Source: Apostichopus parvimensis
Lineage: Eukaryota > Echinodermata > Holothuroidea > Aspidochirotida > Stichopodidae
DNA: 59,339 nucleotides
Direction: 5' to 3'
NCBI GenBank assembly: GCA_000934455.1
Contig: KN888371.1
Span: 1 to 59,339, forward strand
Shown: positions 11,701 through 26,700 of the stretch, piece after piece
Layout: every line of letters begins with the position of its first letter
How positions within the stretch are numbered: the first letter of the stretch is position 1
Position numbers and translations under genes: made by a program
The notes under the pieces: generated by a model
Told to the model about the DNA's origin: nothing
The model's input: only the letters and a program-made list of their open reading frames with translations
Database searches by the model: none

Positions 11701-14700
11701 GTGTATGAACAGTACACACATGTATAATTTCGGAGGTCTGACTGCATGTCTGTCCAGGGGGTCCCACTGCATGTGTCACTTTGCACAAATATGTATTTAT
11801 CCAACTGCCTCAGCAATTACATTGTAGACTTGTTCATGCTGAGTCAAAGGTTGCCTAGCAACCACTCCTTGCACTTTGATGAAACTTTGACCAACTCAGA
11901 GAATAGGTGTTTATCTCAATTACCCTCATAGCAGGAGAAATACACAACGCTACTCTCGGTGACTAGATGTAAGCTTAGCGTTTGTATGGGGTCATAGTAT
12001 ATATGGGCTGGTGACAGGAATACAATCAAAGTAGACAATCCTATAACACGTACTGTTCTCCAGTTTGCCTAGATCCAATGGGCTACTACAGGTTTCATAA
12101 TTCACATACAATTGGTTATTGGTATTTTGTGGATTGTTTTCATATTGGATCACAGGTGTTAAACATTGTATTGTACCCTGGTAAGTATGATATGAATCAG
12201 GGAATCATTTAGTACTGACATGTTTGTTAGCAATTTTGAAGGCTGTGAATGTTTCTCATGTGAACATAAAATAGTAGTGGTTTCTGTGTACAAAAACTGT
12301 ATTTTCATTCACATATCATTTTGCTTAAACATTTACGGGATAAATTATTCGGTGTGATTTATCTTATTTGTAATCATACAGTAGTACCTAAAAGAATTGT
12401 AATTCATTTTATTCATGTATGATTATTCATGTATGATTATTCATGAAGTTATCTATACAGTCAGCCAGTTGGGACAATTTCCTAATGCTAATACCTCTCT
12501 AAACTATCCTCCCATATGCTTCAAAGCACTCATACTGACAGTACAAACAGTTCCTAACCTTGATCTGATAGAAACATGATATTCATACTGCTCGTACTGA
12601 CACTACGAGTGCTCTGAAGCGGGACATAACACTACAGTATAGAAAAAATTGTCCCAACTGGGTGATCCAGTTATTCTACACTGCTTCTTATTAGCATACT
12701 TATTAGTGTTCTATCTGTGTGTTTATTTTCCATTAACAGATTTTGATTGTCTGGCTATGGATTAACTATTTTAAAATGGTTTCCAGCGAATTATGTATCA
12801 TTGATGATACCCTGATATATATTCATAATACTGTGATACAATTAACTTTCATTTTCAGGAGTCACTTCAGACATTTGATAGTCCAAAACAAACCAACTTG
12901 TTCTTCAGTTGTTTTCAAGAAAAGACACTGCTCAATTCCTCGGTCCAAGAAAATTCCCTGGATTTCTTAGAAGAAGAAAGAAAGGATGTAGGAGACCTTT
13001 CAAGAGGTCATTTAGGTGAGCAAATATTTGGTGTTCATTCGAGTCAGGGGGGTTTGCCAGAGAGACTTGATGATTTGAATCATGATAGTACAATATTGTG
13101 ATGTATTCATTTGTATCCCTACATCCCTACCTATGAGTGGTCTGCCAGTCCATATTTTATTTATTTATTGTTTTAAAACTACCATTAACTCTGATCTGCC
13201 AACATTCATGAGAAAAGTGTCTTACAATCAGTTTAAGATGAACAATGTACCTATTTTCTTTGTTACAATTCAATCTTAATGTCTTGATTTCAGAGTACTG
13301 TACATTACCTTATAAATACTATAAACTCTCTGTTTCTTTACAATGTAGTTCAAGTGGATAAAGTTATTTTCTGATGTAGAGCTTTTTCAGTGAAAGATCA
13401 TTTTAACACACCCGAGGGCCACTTCAACCCTGTAATAGTGGGAAAAAATTAGAAAAATCTTGAAACATAAATTGCTTTAAAACTTTCAAAATTAAATATT
13501 TTGCAACTTAGAACCCTTAATCATATAATATTTTCTCTGAGATTTAGGGAGATTCCTCTGCCACTGGAAGGAGATGAAGATGACAATGGTGAAATTTGGA
13601 GTCACCAAGCAAATATGTTTGAATACCAGGGCTTTCATACTACTCAGTACTCACCATATATCTTTGTTTCTTTTCAATGTAGATCAAGTGGAAACAGTCT
13701 CTTCTGATGTAGAGCATTTCAGTGAAAGATCATTTGACAGCAATGTAGCACACCCGAGGGCAACCTCCACCATGATCAATGAATGGACAGGGAACAAACC
13801 ACAGAAACACAGAACTCAAGGAAGCAACAGTCATTCCAATCGTACAAGAAGTGAGAGAAAATCCAGTAGAAAGTACAGAAGAAAGGTAGAAAATGAATTT
13901 CAAATCAAATATGGACATGAGCATGCAGACAAAGGAGATGTACAGTTTCAAACGGAAGGATTGTGGGAGCAATCGAGAGAGGCAGAGTCATCTCGTAATC
14001 TCTCAGGTTTGGATTCTCATCATCATCTGAAGACAAGAGCCAGCATGGAAGTCCTCCAGCCTTGGCACTCTCAATCAGAGACAATTGATGATTATCATCA
14101 TATCCCTAATCCTAGGGATAGGTTGTCACCCCAATCGACACCCAAGTTATCAAAGAATTCTCGCCAGAACGGAAGAAAATTAACATCTCGGACTCCAGAC
14201 CAAGAACGGGTTATCGGTAGAGTGCCGTCCAATAAACAAGATGACACTCTGGAGAAGTTGAACGGTTTTGATATTTATCAAGAACCCACAGGTAGCAGTA
14301 GTCATAGACACAAACATGATGTGGAACCATTTTCACATCACAATTTTCCGCACAAATTTAATGCCGGAAGGTATCCAACTTTTAATCCAGATTCTATGGA
14401 ACTAGAAAACGAGGCTACAACGACCAAACGTACAAATTACTTTGACCTTGAAGAATTTTATAACCCTTATGGTAGTAGTGTACTTGGAAATAGCTTTTAT
14501 ACTGGCAAAGGAATTTTGGGACAAGGTCCTGATACACCCACTCAGCTCTTAGAGACTGACTTGCCAACTACCGATACTACTACAGAGTTACTTGACCGGT
14601 TTGGTGTCATCACAGGTGAGAAATATTTGGAACCATCATTTTCATCAGATCTGTCTTTCTCTGATGATTTCATGAGCAATATTAGTCTAAGAGAGATTTT

Positions 14701-17700
14701 ATATTCAAAGAATAATTTGATGAGCACTTTGGACACAGAGGCTTTATCGTCAATTCCAGAAGAAACTGAAAGCTTTTTTGAAACAATTCCAGCCACTTCA
14801 AACCTACCACAGAATAGGATTAATTCTGATGGATCATCAATAATAAATCTTTGTTTTGGTTCAGTTGATAAACATGGGAGAGAGGTAGAGTTAAATAAAA
14901 GCAAACATAATGGGAAGGTCAGTAAAATCGCTGCAGAAGGTGAGTCAGATAAAAAGATTAAAATACAATGTGATGAGGACGATATGACAGAAATACTCTG
15001 TGATGATACATTGGCCATGCTTGATCAAGTATCACAGGATGGATTATCCTCGGAAGAACTTAGAAAGGTCTTGAAGAAGAGGTATAAACCGACTGATAAG
15101 CAATTTTTTCGCTCAACTGATGGATTTGATGAGTACATGTCTGAAGAAGGAAGCCTCGGTGTTCAGAGCTTAGGAACGGATCAGAATGGAAAGTTTGAAA
15201 TTGAATGTCCACTTTCAGGACACTATGCTGGTCCTGATAATTATTTGGACACTGTCACTTTGTCCCATTCTTCAAGGGAATGGGAGATGGTTGCAAGCCA
15301 TCCTCCTGTGGATATGAAGAGGCAGGTCAAAGAACGGATGACGGTATTAGGGACTCTCGTCAGATCAGATGAACTATCTGATCCGATTGATAGTATTCTG
15401 CTTAAAGAAAGATCATCATTCATTGATCCTGCTCTATTTAAGCCCAATTGTATCTTGTCAAAGTCTGATGAAATCTATGATTTATTGAGGAATGTTAAAC
15501 CTGAAAATAAACAGATAAATGAAGGACTAGGGGACAACCACTCACTTCCTTTTAGCGTTCCAAACTCTTCCACGGATATAAGCATTATGGACTTACAAAG
15601 TAAACCTATGCAAACTAGTTCAGTCTTCCATAAAGAACAGATAGCTACTAGCTCATATGCTCTGTCATCTCCTGAAAGTTCACATCTTTTAGAAAGTAAC
15701 GCACAATATCTCACTCAGGGTACCAAACTTGAAGAGGAAAACGAAGTTAATACATCAAGAAGGATTAAAGAATCCCTTCCCCGGGATTCCAAGTCAGTAG
15801 CAGCAAAGAGAGTGCCAAATGAGGGACAAATAAGTGACCAAATGTCCAAAAGTTTGGCAGCTTTTAAAGAATTGCCAACTTTTAATCAGGATTCTGTGGT
15901 TGCAGTTACAACTCAATGTAATGTCCGCCAGGCACAGCTGAGACAAGTTCAAGAAAGTGAACAGAATTCAGAGCCAATGGTTCCTAAACAACCAGAACAT
16001 ACTATGCAATCAAGTAATGAAGTTGATGACATCTTGGTTAAAGATTACTTTGATGCAACGGAAACAGTTACTAGCCAGACCTTGAGCAGCGCTAGAAGGA
16101 AGGATGCTAGGAATGCTTTTAATTTATTAAGCTTGGTGGATGATGACTCATTTAGTGAGGATGGTAAGGGATACAATGAGGGCGACAGTCATCATGTAAT
16201 AAACACATGCACACATTCCCTATTACGTGGTACAGTGCAAGAAAGACACTTGTCAGATTTAGAAGAACATTCTTCCATCACAGGTGGTCAGTCCCTTCAT
16301 TTATCTGAACTGGAAGATAACAGTAAGAATAGGGTATCAGGACACAGCAGAGATGTGATGCATTCGCCTGTCAACGGTAGGGGTGCTAGCCTTGACGAGG
16401 AGGGTAATTGGGTCGTTACGAGGAAGAAGCAAGACATACCACAAGGTAGATCTGAAGCCCTAGATGGTGATAGAAGCTTGCATATTGATGAGCTTGCTGT
16501 CCATTTCAATAGAGATGCATATTCATTGCCGTCGAAACAAATTACAAGGGAAAGACACAGACCTTATACAAATGGCATAGGAGGAGAAATGACGAGGCAA
16601 TCTGAATCAGTGAACTTGAGATCTGAACAGATGGATGTTGAGGGAGGACCAGAGATGAAGAAGATGTCATATTCTTTAACATTACCGAAGGTTCAAGCAT
16701 CCCCAAAGCGAAGGTAAATATAAATCTTTTATTGATACATTTTAGATTTAATTTCATATCAAATTAATTTTAGTGATGGTAATAATTCACAATCGTCAGG
16801 ATGACTATGGTTGATCCATTCTCTACAAGCAGTCGTTTCTCTTTCTGTGATTTGTTGAAATCTTCTGTAGGAAGGAACGATTAAAATTGTTTAGTTTTGC
16901 CTGAGTTAATTAAAAAAACAAAACTTTGAATGAGCTACAGTAGTTGGACTGCATATGTCCCAGCACATGCACTTGTGTGACTAATGTGCAAAATATTCTT
17001 TAGAAACTTATACATGTAAATGAATATGTAGTAACATGTATACTCCAGGAAGTTAACATTTCCTTCTCATCAAAAAGTGTTCAAGTCGTTTGTAGTTATT
17101 AACCTCAACAGCTGATAAAATGGCAATATTAACAAGTTTGACACCCATTCCTTAAATGTCAAGTAGATGAGGTGAAGTACATGAATCTGCCATAAGAGTG
17201 TGTATTTGGTTAAGCATTAATGTTGATGTTTGTTTTGAAGTGTCATTGGCTTTTTNNNNNNNNNNNNNNNNNNNNNNNNNNNNNNNNNNNNNNNNNNNNN
17301 NNNNNAAGTAGATGAGGTGAAGTACATGAATCTGCCATAAGAGTGTGTATTTGGTTAAGCATTAATGTTGATGTTTGTTTTGAAGTGTCATTGGCTTTTT
17401 CAACAATTAACATATCTGTACTGATATTGAAAAAGCAATGAAATTCTGTTTCTGTTGCAGCATACTGTATACTGTTCCCTGGTTTGGTACTAAACTTTAA
17501 ACAGCCTTTTTTGTTTCTTTTTTAAAAAACAATCATGGTACCGAATGCACAAAGGATTGAGTTTAAAAAGTTATGTGGTTTGTCCCCATCCCCACCCCCC
17601 ACCCCCAATGAAAGACAAAGACACATGTCCCATTGCCCCATGAAGGTTTTGCCCCCCCCCCCTCCCTGATTCAATCCTCTTCTACAGCCTTTGCATAAAT

Positions 17701-20700
17701 GCCAGCTTAGTCTACAGTAGGTCAACAGATAATAAAGCAAGAATCATGGTCATTGTAAACACTGTTGATGTCTTTCTTTATGCAGATTAACTGTAAGTTG
17801 TCGGAAGAGGTTATGATTGGCTAATATTAGCCCTAAGCATGAATTGTCATTGATGTTGACATTGAATGTTTTTACTAGGTTTGATATGTTTTGGTATTTG
17901 TCTACTTAGGACCTTTATGTTAGGTAATGTACTGTATTATAGGTTCCCCTTTCATTGTAATGTTTTAAAGTTTATCTCTCTCTCCATTTTATCCCCTTGT
18001 TCTTCTGCTTAGCATCCTTCAAGACGTTTCCCTTTTATCAGGTGTTGGATGGACTGTTAGAGTTCGAAATGTGCTTCGCCAGACTCCTAAAAAGAACCAC
18101 TGTGATCTTGTGGCCAAGGTACTGTACTAAACAGAAGGTTCTCCTTTGCTATTAACATTCAGTCCATGATTTCAATCTGAACCTTCTCATAAGCTGACTT
18201 GAAGAAGATGCTAGACATTCTGTACAATTTGTTGAATGATAGAAATAAATAAGATTTTGAAAAAGCACAAAAGCATCATCAATTGAGAGTGTATAACATT
18301 TTAGCAAACTTTAACAGCTAAGCAAACATTCCAAATGTAACGGTTTCAAGGATAAATCAACAAGAAGATTATAATAGTATAAGTAAAGCTTTTGTCCAGA
18401 TGACATCACAGACCCCTGAAGTAGTTGAAGGTTTAGCCAGTAAAATAAATGCATCTGTACACTGTTCAATATGATATATTTTAGGCTGGCCTTAGAAAAA
18501 TACCAAGTAGCAACTGCTAGTAGTAAATAATTAACCTTTATAACGAATTAGAGAAGCAAAGAGCTGCAAATTTTACACGCAAGGTTAGCCAAAGTTAAAT
18601 TTGAATGTGGAATGCCTATTCACATACACTGAAATAACTTTTTGGGAATTTTTTTTCCAAGATGATGATGGTGATTTTATTACTGTCGCTTTCCTTGTTT
18701 TTTTTTAATCAATTCTGACTTCTATGTCCTTATATAAATATTTTAAAAACTCAGGCATACTGGATGAAAAGATGGAGGATAGGAACCAGAGTCCAGAAAA
18801 TGATACGATTAGATGAGGAAAATCAGATGCAAAGGTTCGTTAAATATTCAATGTTTTCTGCTAATTAGTATAAACAACTTTGTTGTCAGTCTGTGTTGTA
18901 TTTAATATTCAGAAATTTAGAAACTTAAACAATAATCATATTTCTTTAAGTTTTAAAAAAGTAATTCTAAAAGCTGGTGATGTATATCTGACATTCAGAC
19001 AATCTGAATTGCTATGACGTAGGTTATGAAGTCAGCACTGTGATTACCTCTGACAGATACACACTAAATCTACAACCACTACCATAGTCTAATGACTGGT
19101 TGTTTATGTGTTCACTCTATTTAGTGTGGTCTGTCAGCCTTAATTAATTTAAGGGCATCAGGATTAATTACTGAAGTTTGTTTTCGTATAGATTCTAGGT
19201 AGTACTAGTACTAACAAAAAAATACATATATATATAACCGACTGGTTAGCCTAGTGGTTAGAGCATCCCCTTATCAGCCAGAAGGTTCGGGTTCGACTCC
19301 GGGCCGAGTCATACCAAAGACTTTAAAATGGGACCTACTGCCATCTTGCTTGGTGCTCAGCATATAAGTATGGAGTGGGGAATATGTGTGTCTGATCGGT
19401 AAATACGATTTAGCGCCCTTTGTGGCAGCTCATCGTGTATAGTCCACAGTGACTTGAGAACGGTTATGGAATGATAATAGACGGTTGGTTATAGGCACTG
19501 CGCCATGAGCGTCTTCGGACGGATACCGGCGCAATACCAAGTGTACATATTATTATGATTATTATAATTTTAGGTAGAGCAGGAATATTCGACATGTATG
19601 CAGCCCTCATATGATAATTATGTTTTGTGCACAAGACCTGTTTCCATGACATGATTTTTTTCAGACAAAAGCAGCTGCTTAGATATGATATATTCTAGGT
19701 TTCCATTTCATCTTTTTGTTTATCTAACATGATTAATATGAGAGAACTTTATGCATATTATGTTGGCTCCCACATTTGCCCAAGGGTGCCACAAAAATTC
19801 AAGCCTAAGTACTAGGACTTTATAAACCTATCTGTATCTAGCTGTTCTCGGTTTGAAGAAACTATTTGTAGTACATTTTGTTTGGGTGAGGATAGGTGAG
19901 AAGTTGGTTTTGTAGTTTCAGCAATTCTTATGCCTGCAGTCTAGGAATCTTACTTGTGAATAATGCTCTGTTGATTTATTTTCATGTGAACCAGTTGATT
20001 GCAGTGTGATATCATCACAGAAGCAAGTATTATACATAGAGGTCTTCCCCCAATTATCTAAGGAAGAACTTGCTCCGTTTCGGAAATAATGGCTCTTAGG
20101 TCATATCAGGGGACTGATATGTTTTTTTGTTGGTTTTCTTAACAGTGCAATATTATTCCATGACATTTCACTGCTTTATAAGTACCTGACAACGTGGAGA
20201 CAAATAACGAAAGAGAAATTACAGCGAGCCTCTGATTTGTACAGAAGGCATTTATTGACTCAGGGGATCAACGCAATGAAGAGAGCTGTGTCACAAAGTA
20301 GAAGTCTAACGGAACAGCTGCGAGGGAGGCTACAACAGGGTCCACTGAGGTCATCATTTAGCAAGGTAAAGTTGGTCTTGAATTTTCATATGTTTGTGAG
20401 CCATGCCATAGTTAGGTAATGCGTATATTGTACACTCATCTCTTACGTGACTCTTATCAACATATGGACTCCAATCTACCTTATCATAATCAAACTTGTA
20501 AAAATATCCTCAACACCCATCCCCCCACCTCCCCCTCCCCCCATGACACACTTCCAGGTCCATGCCCACTTGCTCAAATCTGCCATTCTGAAGATCTACA
20601 TGTATATAGTGGTAACATGAATTTATAACATTTCTATATGAGATTTGTTTACTCATTTTCACATAGATTTTACATTTAATTGATAGTATGAACTCATGCA

Positions 20701-23700
20701 CTATATCGACCATGAGAATATTTAGCTTAAGGAGAAACAAACTCCCCAACATTTTTATGTGGTAGCAGTTCTTGTGATGAACAGCTCCTGTCAAATGTGG
20801 AGACAATATGTTGTGTGTGAAATGTCAATGTTAAAAGCTTATGTCTGGCAGTTTTTAGTTTGTTCCAATGTGTTTTCATCAGAAATATCTCCATCCAATA
20901 GATATTAATTAATATAAAGTGGTATTTCTTACATTTCCTCTCTTTGACTCTTTCTAAATTTCCCTTGTATTTTCGTACAGTGGCACAGTTGTACAAGACT
21001 ACATCAACACCATGAGCAGGTTGCTCAGCTCTGCTTCAGTCGAAAAAGTCTAAGATACATGTTCCTGAAATGGAGGGTTGTTTACGCCTCTCGGCAGAAA
21101 GATAGGGTAGCATTTCTGCATTTTAAGTGAGTACTTTAACCTCATTTTGTAGACCAGTGGTACTGAATAGGTGGCCAACAGGCCACAAAACCTATTTGAA
21201 AAGGAACCCTGTTTTTAATAGTCCTTGAAATAATATTTTACATTAATTGAATCGTAATGTCATTAAGCAAGTAATTACGGTACTTAATATTACAACTACT
21301 TCCTTAATATTATTAATTATCCGTCATTTGCTGTTCTCATTTTTCTTTCAGGTTGTGTCTGTTATCAACTTTTTTCTTGAAATGGAAAGTATTTGTCTCA
21401 GATCAAAGAGTTGAACATGAGCAAGGCGAGCTGGCCAGAGTATACCGTGAGGAAAATCTTCTCAAGGCATCATGGGATACATTGAAAGAAACTTATCATA
21501 AGAGAATGGCAGCAAATCGCCAGGATAGGTGAGAAGTGGTTTTGTAGTTTCAGCAATTCTTATACCTGCAGTCTAGGAATCTTACTTGTGAATAATGCTC
21601 TGTTGATTTTCATTTAATTATGTACCTTTTATGTACAGTGTGATATCATCACAGGAGCATGTATGAAAAATAGAGATCTATCCCGAATTATCTAATGTAA
21701 AACTTGATCCATATTTTGATGAACGGCTTTCCCCAATTATCTAAGGAAAAACCTGATTCATTTGGGAAATATTGGCTCCTAGGTCATATCAGGAGACTGC
21801 TTACTGTATGTGCCACTAGTTGGTGACAAGTTTTATTTTTGAATTTCCTTTGTTTTGGTTTCACTTCTTCATGGTGAATGCAATCAGTGTTGACACTGAA
21901 ACCAATGGCCATATTAGGTCATGTTAAGAACTTCAGTTTTTAATTTTCAGCATAAATTGCAAATTTACTTAAGCCCATATCTATTACAGAAAATAAACTC
22001 TGCAATAAAGTAAGGAAAATCATTAAAAATCCTAGCATTTGTTGAGAGATGATCATGTCATATCTAGAAGTGAACAAGTCGTCGATCTTAAACCTGAAAG
22101 AACATTAAGACTGTTATCTTAACAAATGGATCATACTCTTAGCAAGCAGTCTTAGCTGATTGGTGAAGCTATTCATCACAGCCACGGCTATCACATAGAC
22201 CAATGATGATGGTCTGTCATCTGGACTCTAATATTTACCAAGTCTACAGGATTTCAAATAAAAAAATAAAAAAAAAAAAAAAAAATACAATTTTTTTATT
22301 TTTATACCTATAGGATATTTAAAGTTACAATACCAAACACTAGTTTGAAATTTTGTGTTTTAAGTCAAACAAGTTCTGTACATTTCTCTTCAAGGCGATA
22401 CACGCTTGTGAAAGTCATGAGAGCGTGGAGGCATGGCGCCCAGTTGTGTCGAATGGAAACAATTCAGCTACACCAAAGGGCTCAGGGATTAAGAAGGGTC
22501 CATTTACTGAGGGTCCATCTGTTATCATGGAAGGAAGAGGTTATTGTGTCCAAGGCTGAAAGGAAAATAGATCAAGTAAAACTTTGGTAAAAAAAATATT
22601 TGAATAAGGTTTTCCTTTTCAATTTTTTACTTTTTTTGTTCAATTGCGGAGTCTTTAGTTTTTGTTGCAAATTTCTGTAAAGTTCTGTAAATGAAACAGA
22701 CAACTAAGTTTAATGATAAAATAGAAGGTATGGAATTAATGTACAATTAATGGAAGAATAAAAGTGTTCTGACATATTATCCATAACTTGTAACTCAGCA
22801 TTTGGAGATAATTGTTTGTTTGAAAATCTTCTTGTGTTCCATATTCTCACCATGTCAATGCAGAGATACAAAGCATAGTATGTAGTTTGTTGCATTTGGT
22901 AGTATCACAGCAGATGTGCAATATTGACTGCGATCAAAAAACTAGGTCCAATAGGAGTGTTGTTATACTTTCAGTTTTCAGGCGGGCAGTGTGTGGCAAG
23001 CTTAACACTTGAATTAATGGTAGATGTACTACCAAGGTCAAGCCCTAATTGTATATTACTGTGAGAGGAAACATTCACTCTCCTGTTTTAGTATATTCCA
23101 GTGACAAGATGTTATAAATTGGTAAATATAATAAATTGTTAAAATAGGAAAATAAGGGACAAAAGTTAAGAAAATGCATATTTATAGAAAATAAGCATTT
23201 AACATAAGAAATAAGGATAGAATGAAGAAAAGAATGACTTAATGAAGCATTACTCGGATTCTTTAAATTCTTGATCTGTCTGTGCTATTGTCCTTCTGTT
23301 AACACAGCTTTGCTTTCCACTTGTGGAAATTGAAACTGGAACGGAAAAGACTGGTGAACAGAATAATTGCATCCAAGAGAAGGCGAGCTATCAAACTGAG
23401 AGTCTTGACTCTCTGGAGGCAAGAAACCATCGACAATAGGGAGCAACGGAGTCAAGGTGTTAGAGTTCTGCAGAATCTCCAAAAGAGAAGATTCTTAGAG
23501 GCATGGCGACTGCTATTGGAACATAACAATGAAAGGAGGTGAGAGATAGAGAAATTTTGTTTAATGAGTCAAGTAGAAGAGCTGCAGCAGCTGCACAATC
23601 CTCTGCAGCAAGGCTGAAACAACATCAAACAATAGAGACTTAATCTGTGCAGACCAGCATGTGAAATACAAATCCAAAATGTCCCAAGCAGCCTGCCTGC

Positions 23701-26700
23701 AGCAATGCTGCAGCTAGGGGGGTAGGAAGCTTCCAAAGGGGCACTTTCTCATTCCACAACCACCACTTGTAGTAATATAAACTGATACACACCGGCCATA
23801 TCACTTAAATATATATGATGTGTTAGTATGCTATCAATACTATTTATTGAGATTGTTTATTGTTAACTGTGCTACAATAAGATATGGGATGCCATTTTAA
23901 AAATAGCATGTACAGACTAAAAATAAATTATTAAAAATAAATTGTTAATATTAACAAAGGCTAAAGATATCCAAAAGACAGTTCTTCATCAAAGGGGCAC
24001 ATTTTATTTGCCAGTAGGGCACATTTGCTATTTTGGAAAAGAGTGGGGCATGTGTCCCCAGTGCCCCCCCGCTCCTACCCCCCTGGCTGCAGCCCCCTCA
24101 GTGCCCAACTTTTGACACTGTACCATAATTGTTTTACTTTGTGACATTGATTGTCTGCTGGTTAGAAGAATTATGAAATTTGAATGTGTACACCAATTAT
24201 AGTTGGGATTGTGACATAGTCCAATCTAGGGAACAGTTGTAGCATATATACAGTGACATTTGTCTGTAAGTACAGTAAATATTTACATCTTTGTTCTGTC
24301 CGACGTTCTTCGTTCTGATCTACCTCTCTTTAAATCACTCTGTTGGATTTGTCATTTCTCCAACTCCAGAGGAAAGCTGGAAGATCGTATCAAGATGACA
24401 AAGGTCACATCGATGAAGAAATCTTTCAGGCAATGGAGGATCAAGTACAACGAGAAGAAAAGATCACACATTGAGGAAGAAGCAAGTAGAAGATTGTTGG
24501 CGGAGAAATTTACAGCGAGATGGAGACAAGTTGTGAAGATGAGAAGAGAAGAAATCAAAGCTGATTTGTTTACAGAAACCAAAAGGAAGAGATGTTTGAA
24601 AGGTTTGTTTGGAAACATTTCAATCTCACGAGAGAGTCTAGTTTTCCCTCTGGTATAGCTTAATCAGTAATTTACAAACCCTACTCAGAGACAGCTGAGG
24701 ACTGTTTGTCTTTGCTTTATGGGTCAGAGGTCGTATGTTTAGATGCTGCTTCATAGACTTGATAACATGATTCATATTTGGAAACTTTTGTGGGAAGGGA
24801 ATTGATTTGTGTATGAACAACGTTATTTGCACTTATTATATGTATATTCATGTTTCATCATCACGGTCACCCAATCATCTTCACTTGCAAATATTCATAG
24901 GAAATCTTATTGTTTGTGAAGGATATATATGCACAGGAAATTGTTCTTTTGACCCATGGAAATTGCATTTTCTTTTGTATATAACATTAAATCATAGTTA
25001 AACTGTGATAGTGAATTGTCATTGAATTCTTTCATAATATTTTTTTTCTTTCAAATATCATTGAGTAATATTCATAAAATTTGTTATGCACTCATCATTC
25101 GTCACTCTTATTCTTCTTATTCCTTTAGTTTTTATTTTCTTCTTTTACGTTAAAAAATATAAGATGAATATGAATAAGCATTACTCACTTGATATGGTTT
25201 ATATCTTCCATATTCATAAAATTGTATTCTCATTTGCATAACAATAGTTGCCTTTGGTACCTGGATTGATGCTTTCAATGCAGCCATGGATGAACAAGAG
25301 AAAGCGATGGAAGCTCGAGGATACATCGAGAAACACAAACTTCATCGTCTCTTCCGGTGTTGGAGGTTAGCGGCCAGGGAAGGTGTTGTGATTCGACCAT
25401 TAGTGGACAGAAGGAGAAAGAAACACTTGCAAAGGTAAGAGCTAGGCAGTTGATCATCGCAGTAAGATATGAGTCATTCTAATTTAAACCATGTGCTACA
25501 GCAATGTCTTATATTACTTAGATGATAGTTTGTAACTTGCTACACCCTCAATACATGATTACATCTCGCAACTGTACTGTTTAGTTTACACCTGAAAAGG
25601 TTCTACAGAACTATCTGTTAATGTTTATGTCTTCGTCTGGTTAATCATAGAAAATATGCGAAAAATATAATTGCCTAGGTCACATAGCTGATATAACTGA
25701 TAATACGAAAAATAATTTGATATATTTTCCCTCGAGACTGTGATTTTTTTGGTAATGAGACCTTATAAATCAATGGCCATGTCAACATCACATCTGTACA
25801 TTAATCTGAAGTAGGCTAATCCGCATTACATCGTCGTGTAGTACAATTTGCCGGCCTATATAGTAGGAGTTCTCCTGCTATGGGGGCCCTCTGCCTTACA
25901 AGATTTGATGTCTCTTCTTTACTTCATGTGTTTTTCTCATCCATCCTGGTACAGAGTCTTTTCATCGTGGTACCTTCTGATACAAAGGAAGAGGATGGTG
26001 AAACTCATGCAGGAGCAAAGTAACAGGAGAATGATTACTTTGTCATACTTTGGATGGAGGTACATTAACAATAAAAGCAGTCAAAAACAGAGCCTGAATT
26101 AATTTGTTCCATATTAAACTTAAAAATATTTTAGAATTAAAAGAATTGATGTTATTTTTTTTTTAAATTTCCTCAGGACACAAATGGCTTCATCCAATAC
26201 ATGTCACTAGATAAATCAGTAAGCTTTTCTTCTCATTGATAGATAGACTAGCATTCTGTCAGTGACAAATATGCATTGCAAATGTGTTATTTTTTTGGCT
26301 ATTTATATCTTTATTGAGACCTATAACTGTGAAAGACATTTTTTACTGACAATTGTCAAGCTCAGTAAGAAGTATCTTTCACAGTTTAGATTTTCAAATC
26401 AAAGTAAAAGAGTATCTTAAAATTTGCCTTATATTGCTTTTTCCTGGCAGACAAAACTATCTAGAAGTCTTGCAACTGAAAGTGGCTAAGGAAACTCTGA
26501 TTCAGAAACATCTCTCAAGACTGTTTAGGGCTTGGTATCTCGTCGGGAGGAACAGGAAGGAAGCTGAGAGGTTGAGCCTACAGCGGGATCAAAGAATTCT
26601 CGCTCGATGCTTTGAGGTCTGGAGGTCCAAGCAGGAGGAGGCAGACCTGAAACGAGAAAGGTTAAAAGGTCATCAGGTAATTTATTAATCATATTTAATA

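Noticed and set aside
13548-13682. Upstream extension of exon 4 from an in-frame acceptor at 13547, or a separate exon in the +1 frame (REIPLPLEGDEDDNGE)
   Set aside because: Both are open, but the first lacks a good pyrimidine tract and includes a hydrophobic run unlike the rest. The second does not fit the phase of exon 3. Kept as a possible minor isoform only.
19238-19310. Functional tRNA gene
   Set aside because: A and B boxes are good, but the sequence continues into a SINE body and tail, and I could not pair a full cloverleaf with an acceptor stem.
20419-20996. Open frames on both strands in intron 7 of gene 1
   Set aside because: They overlap each other, have no splice support and are compositionally like the surrounding intron.
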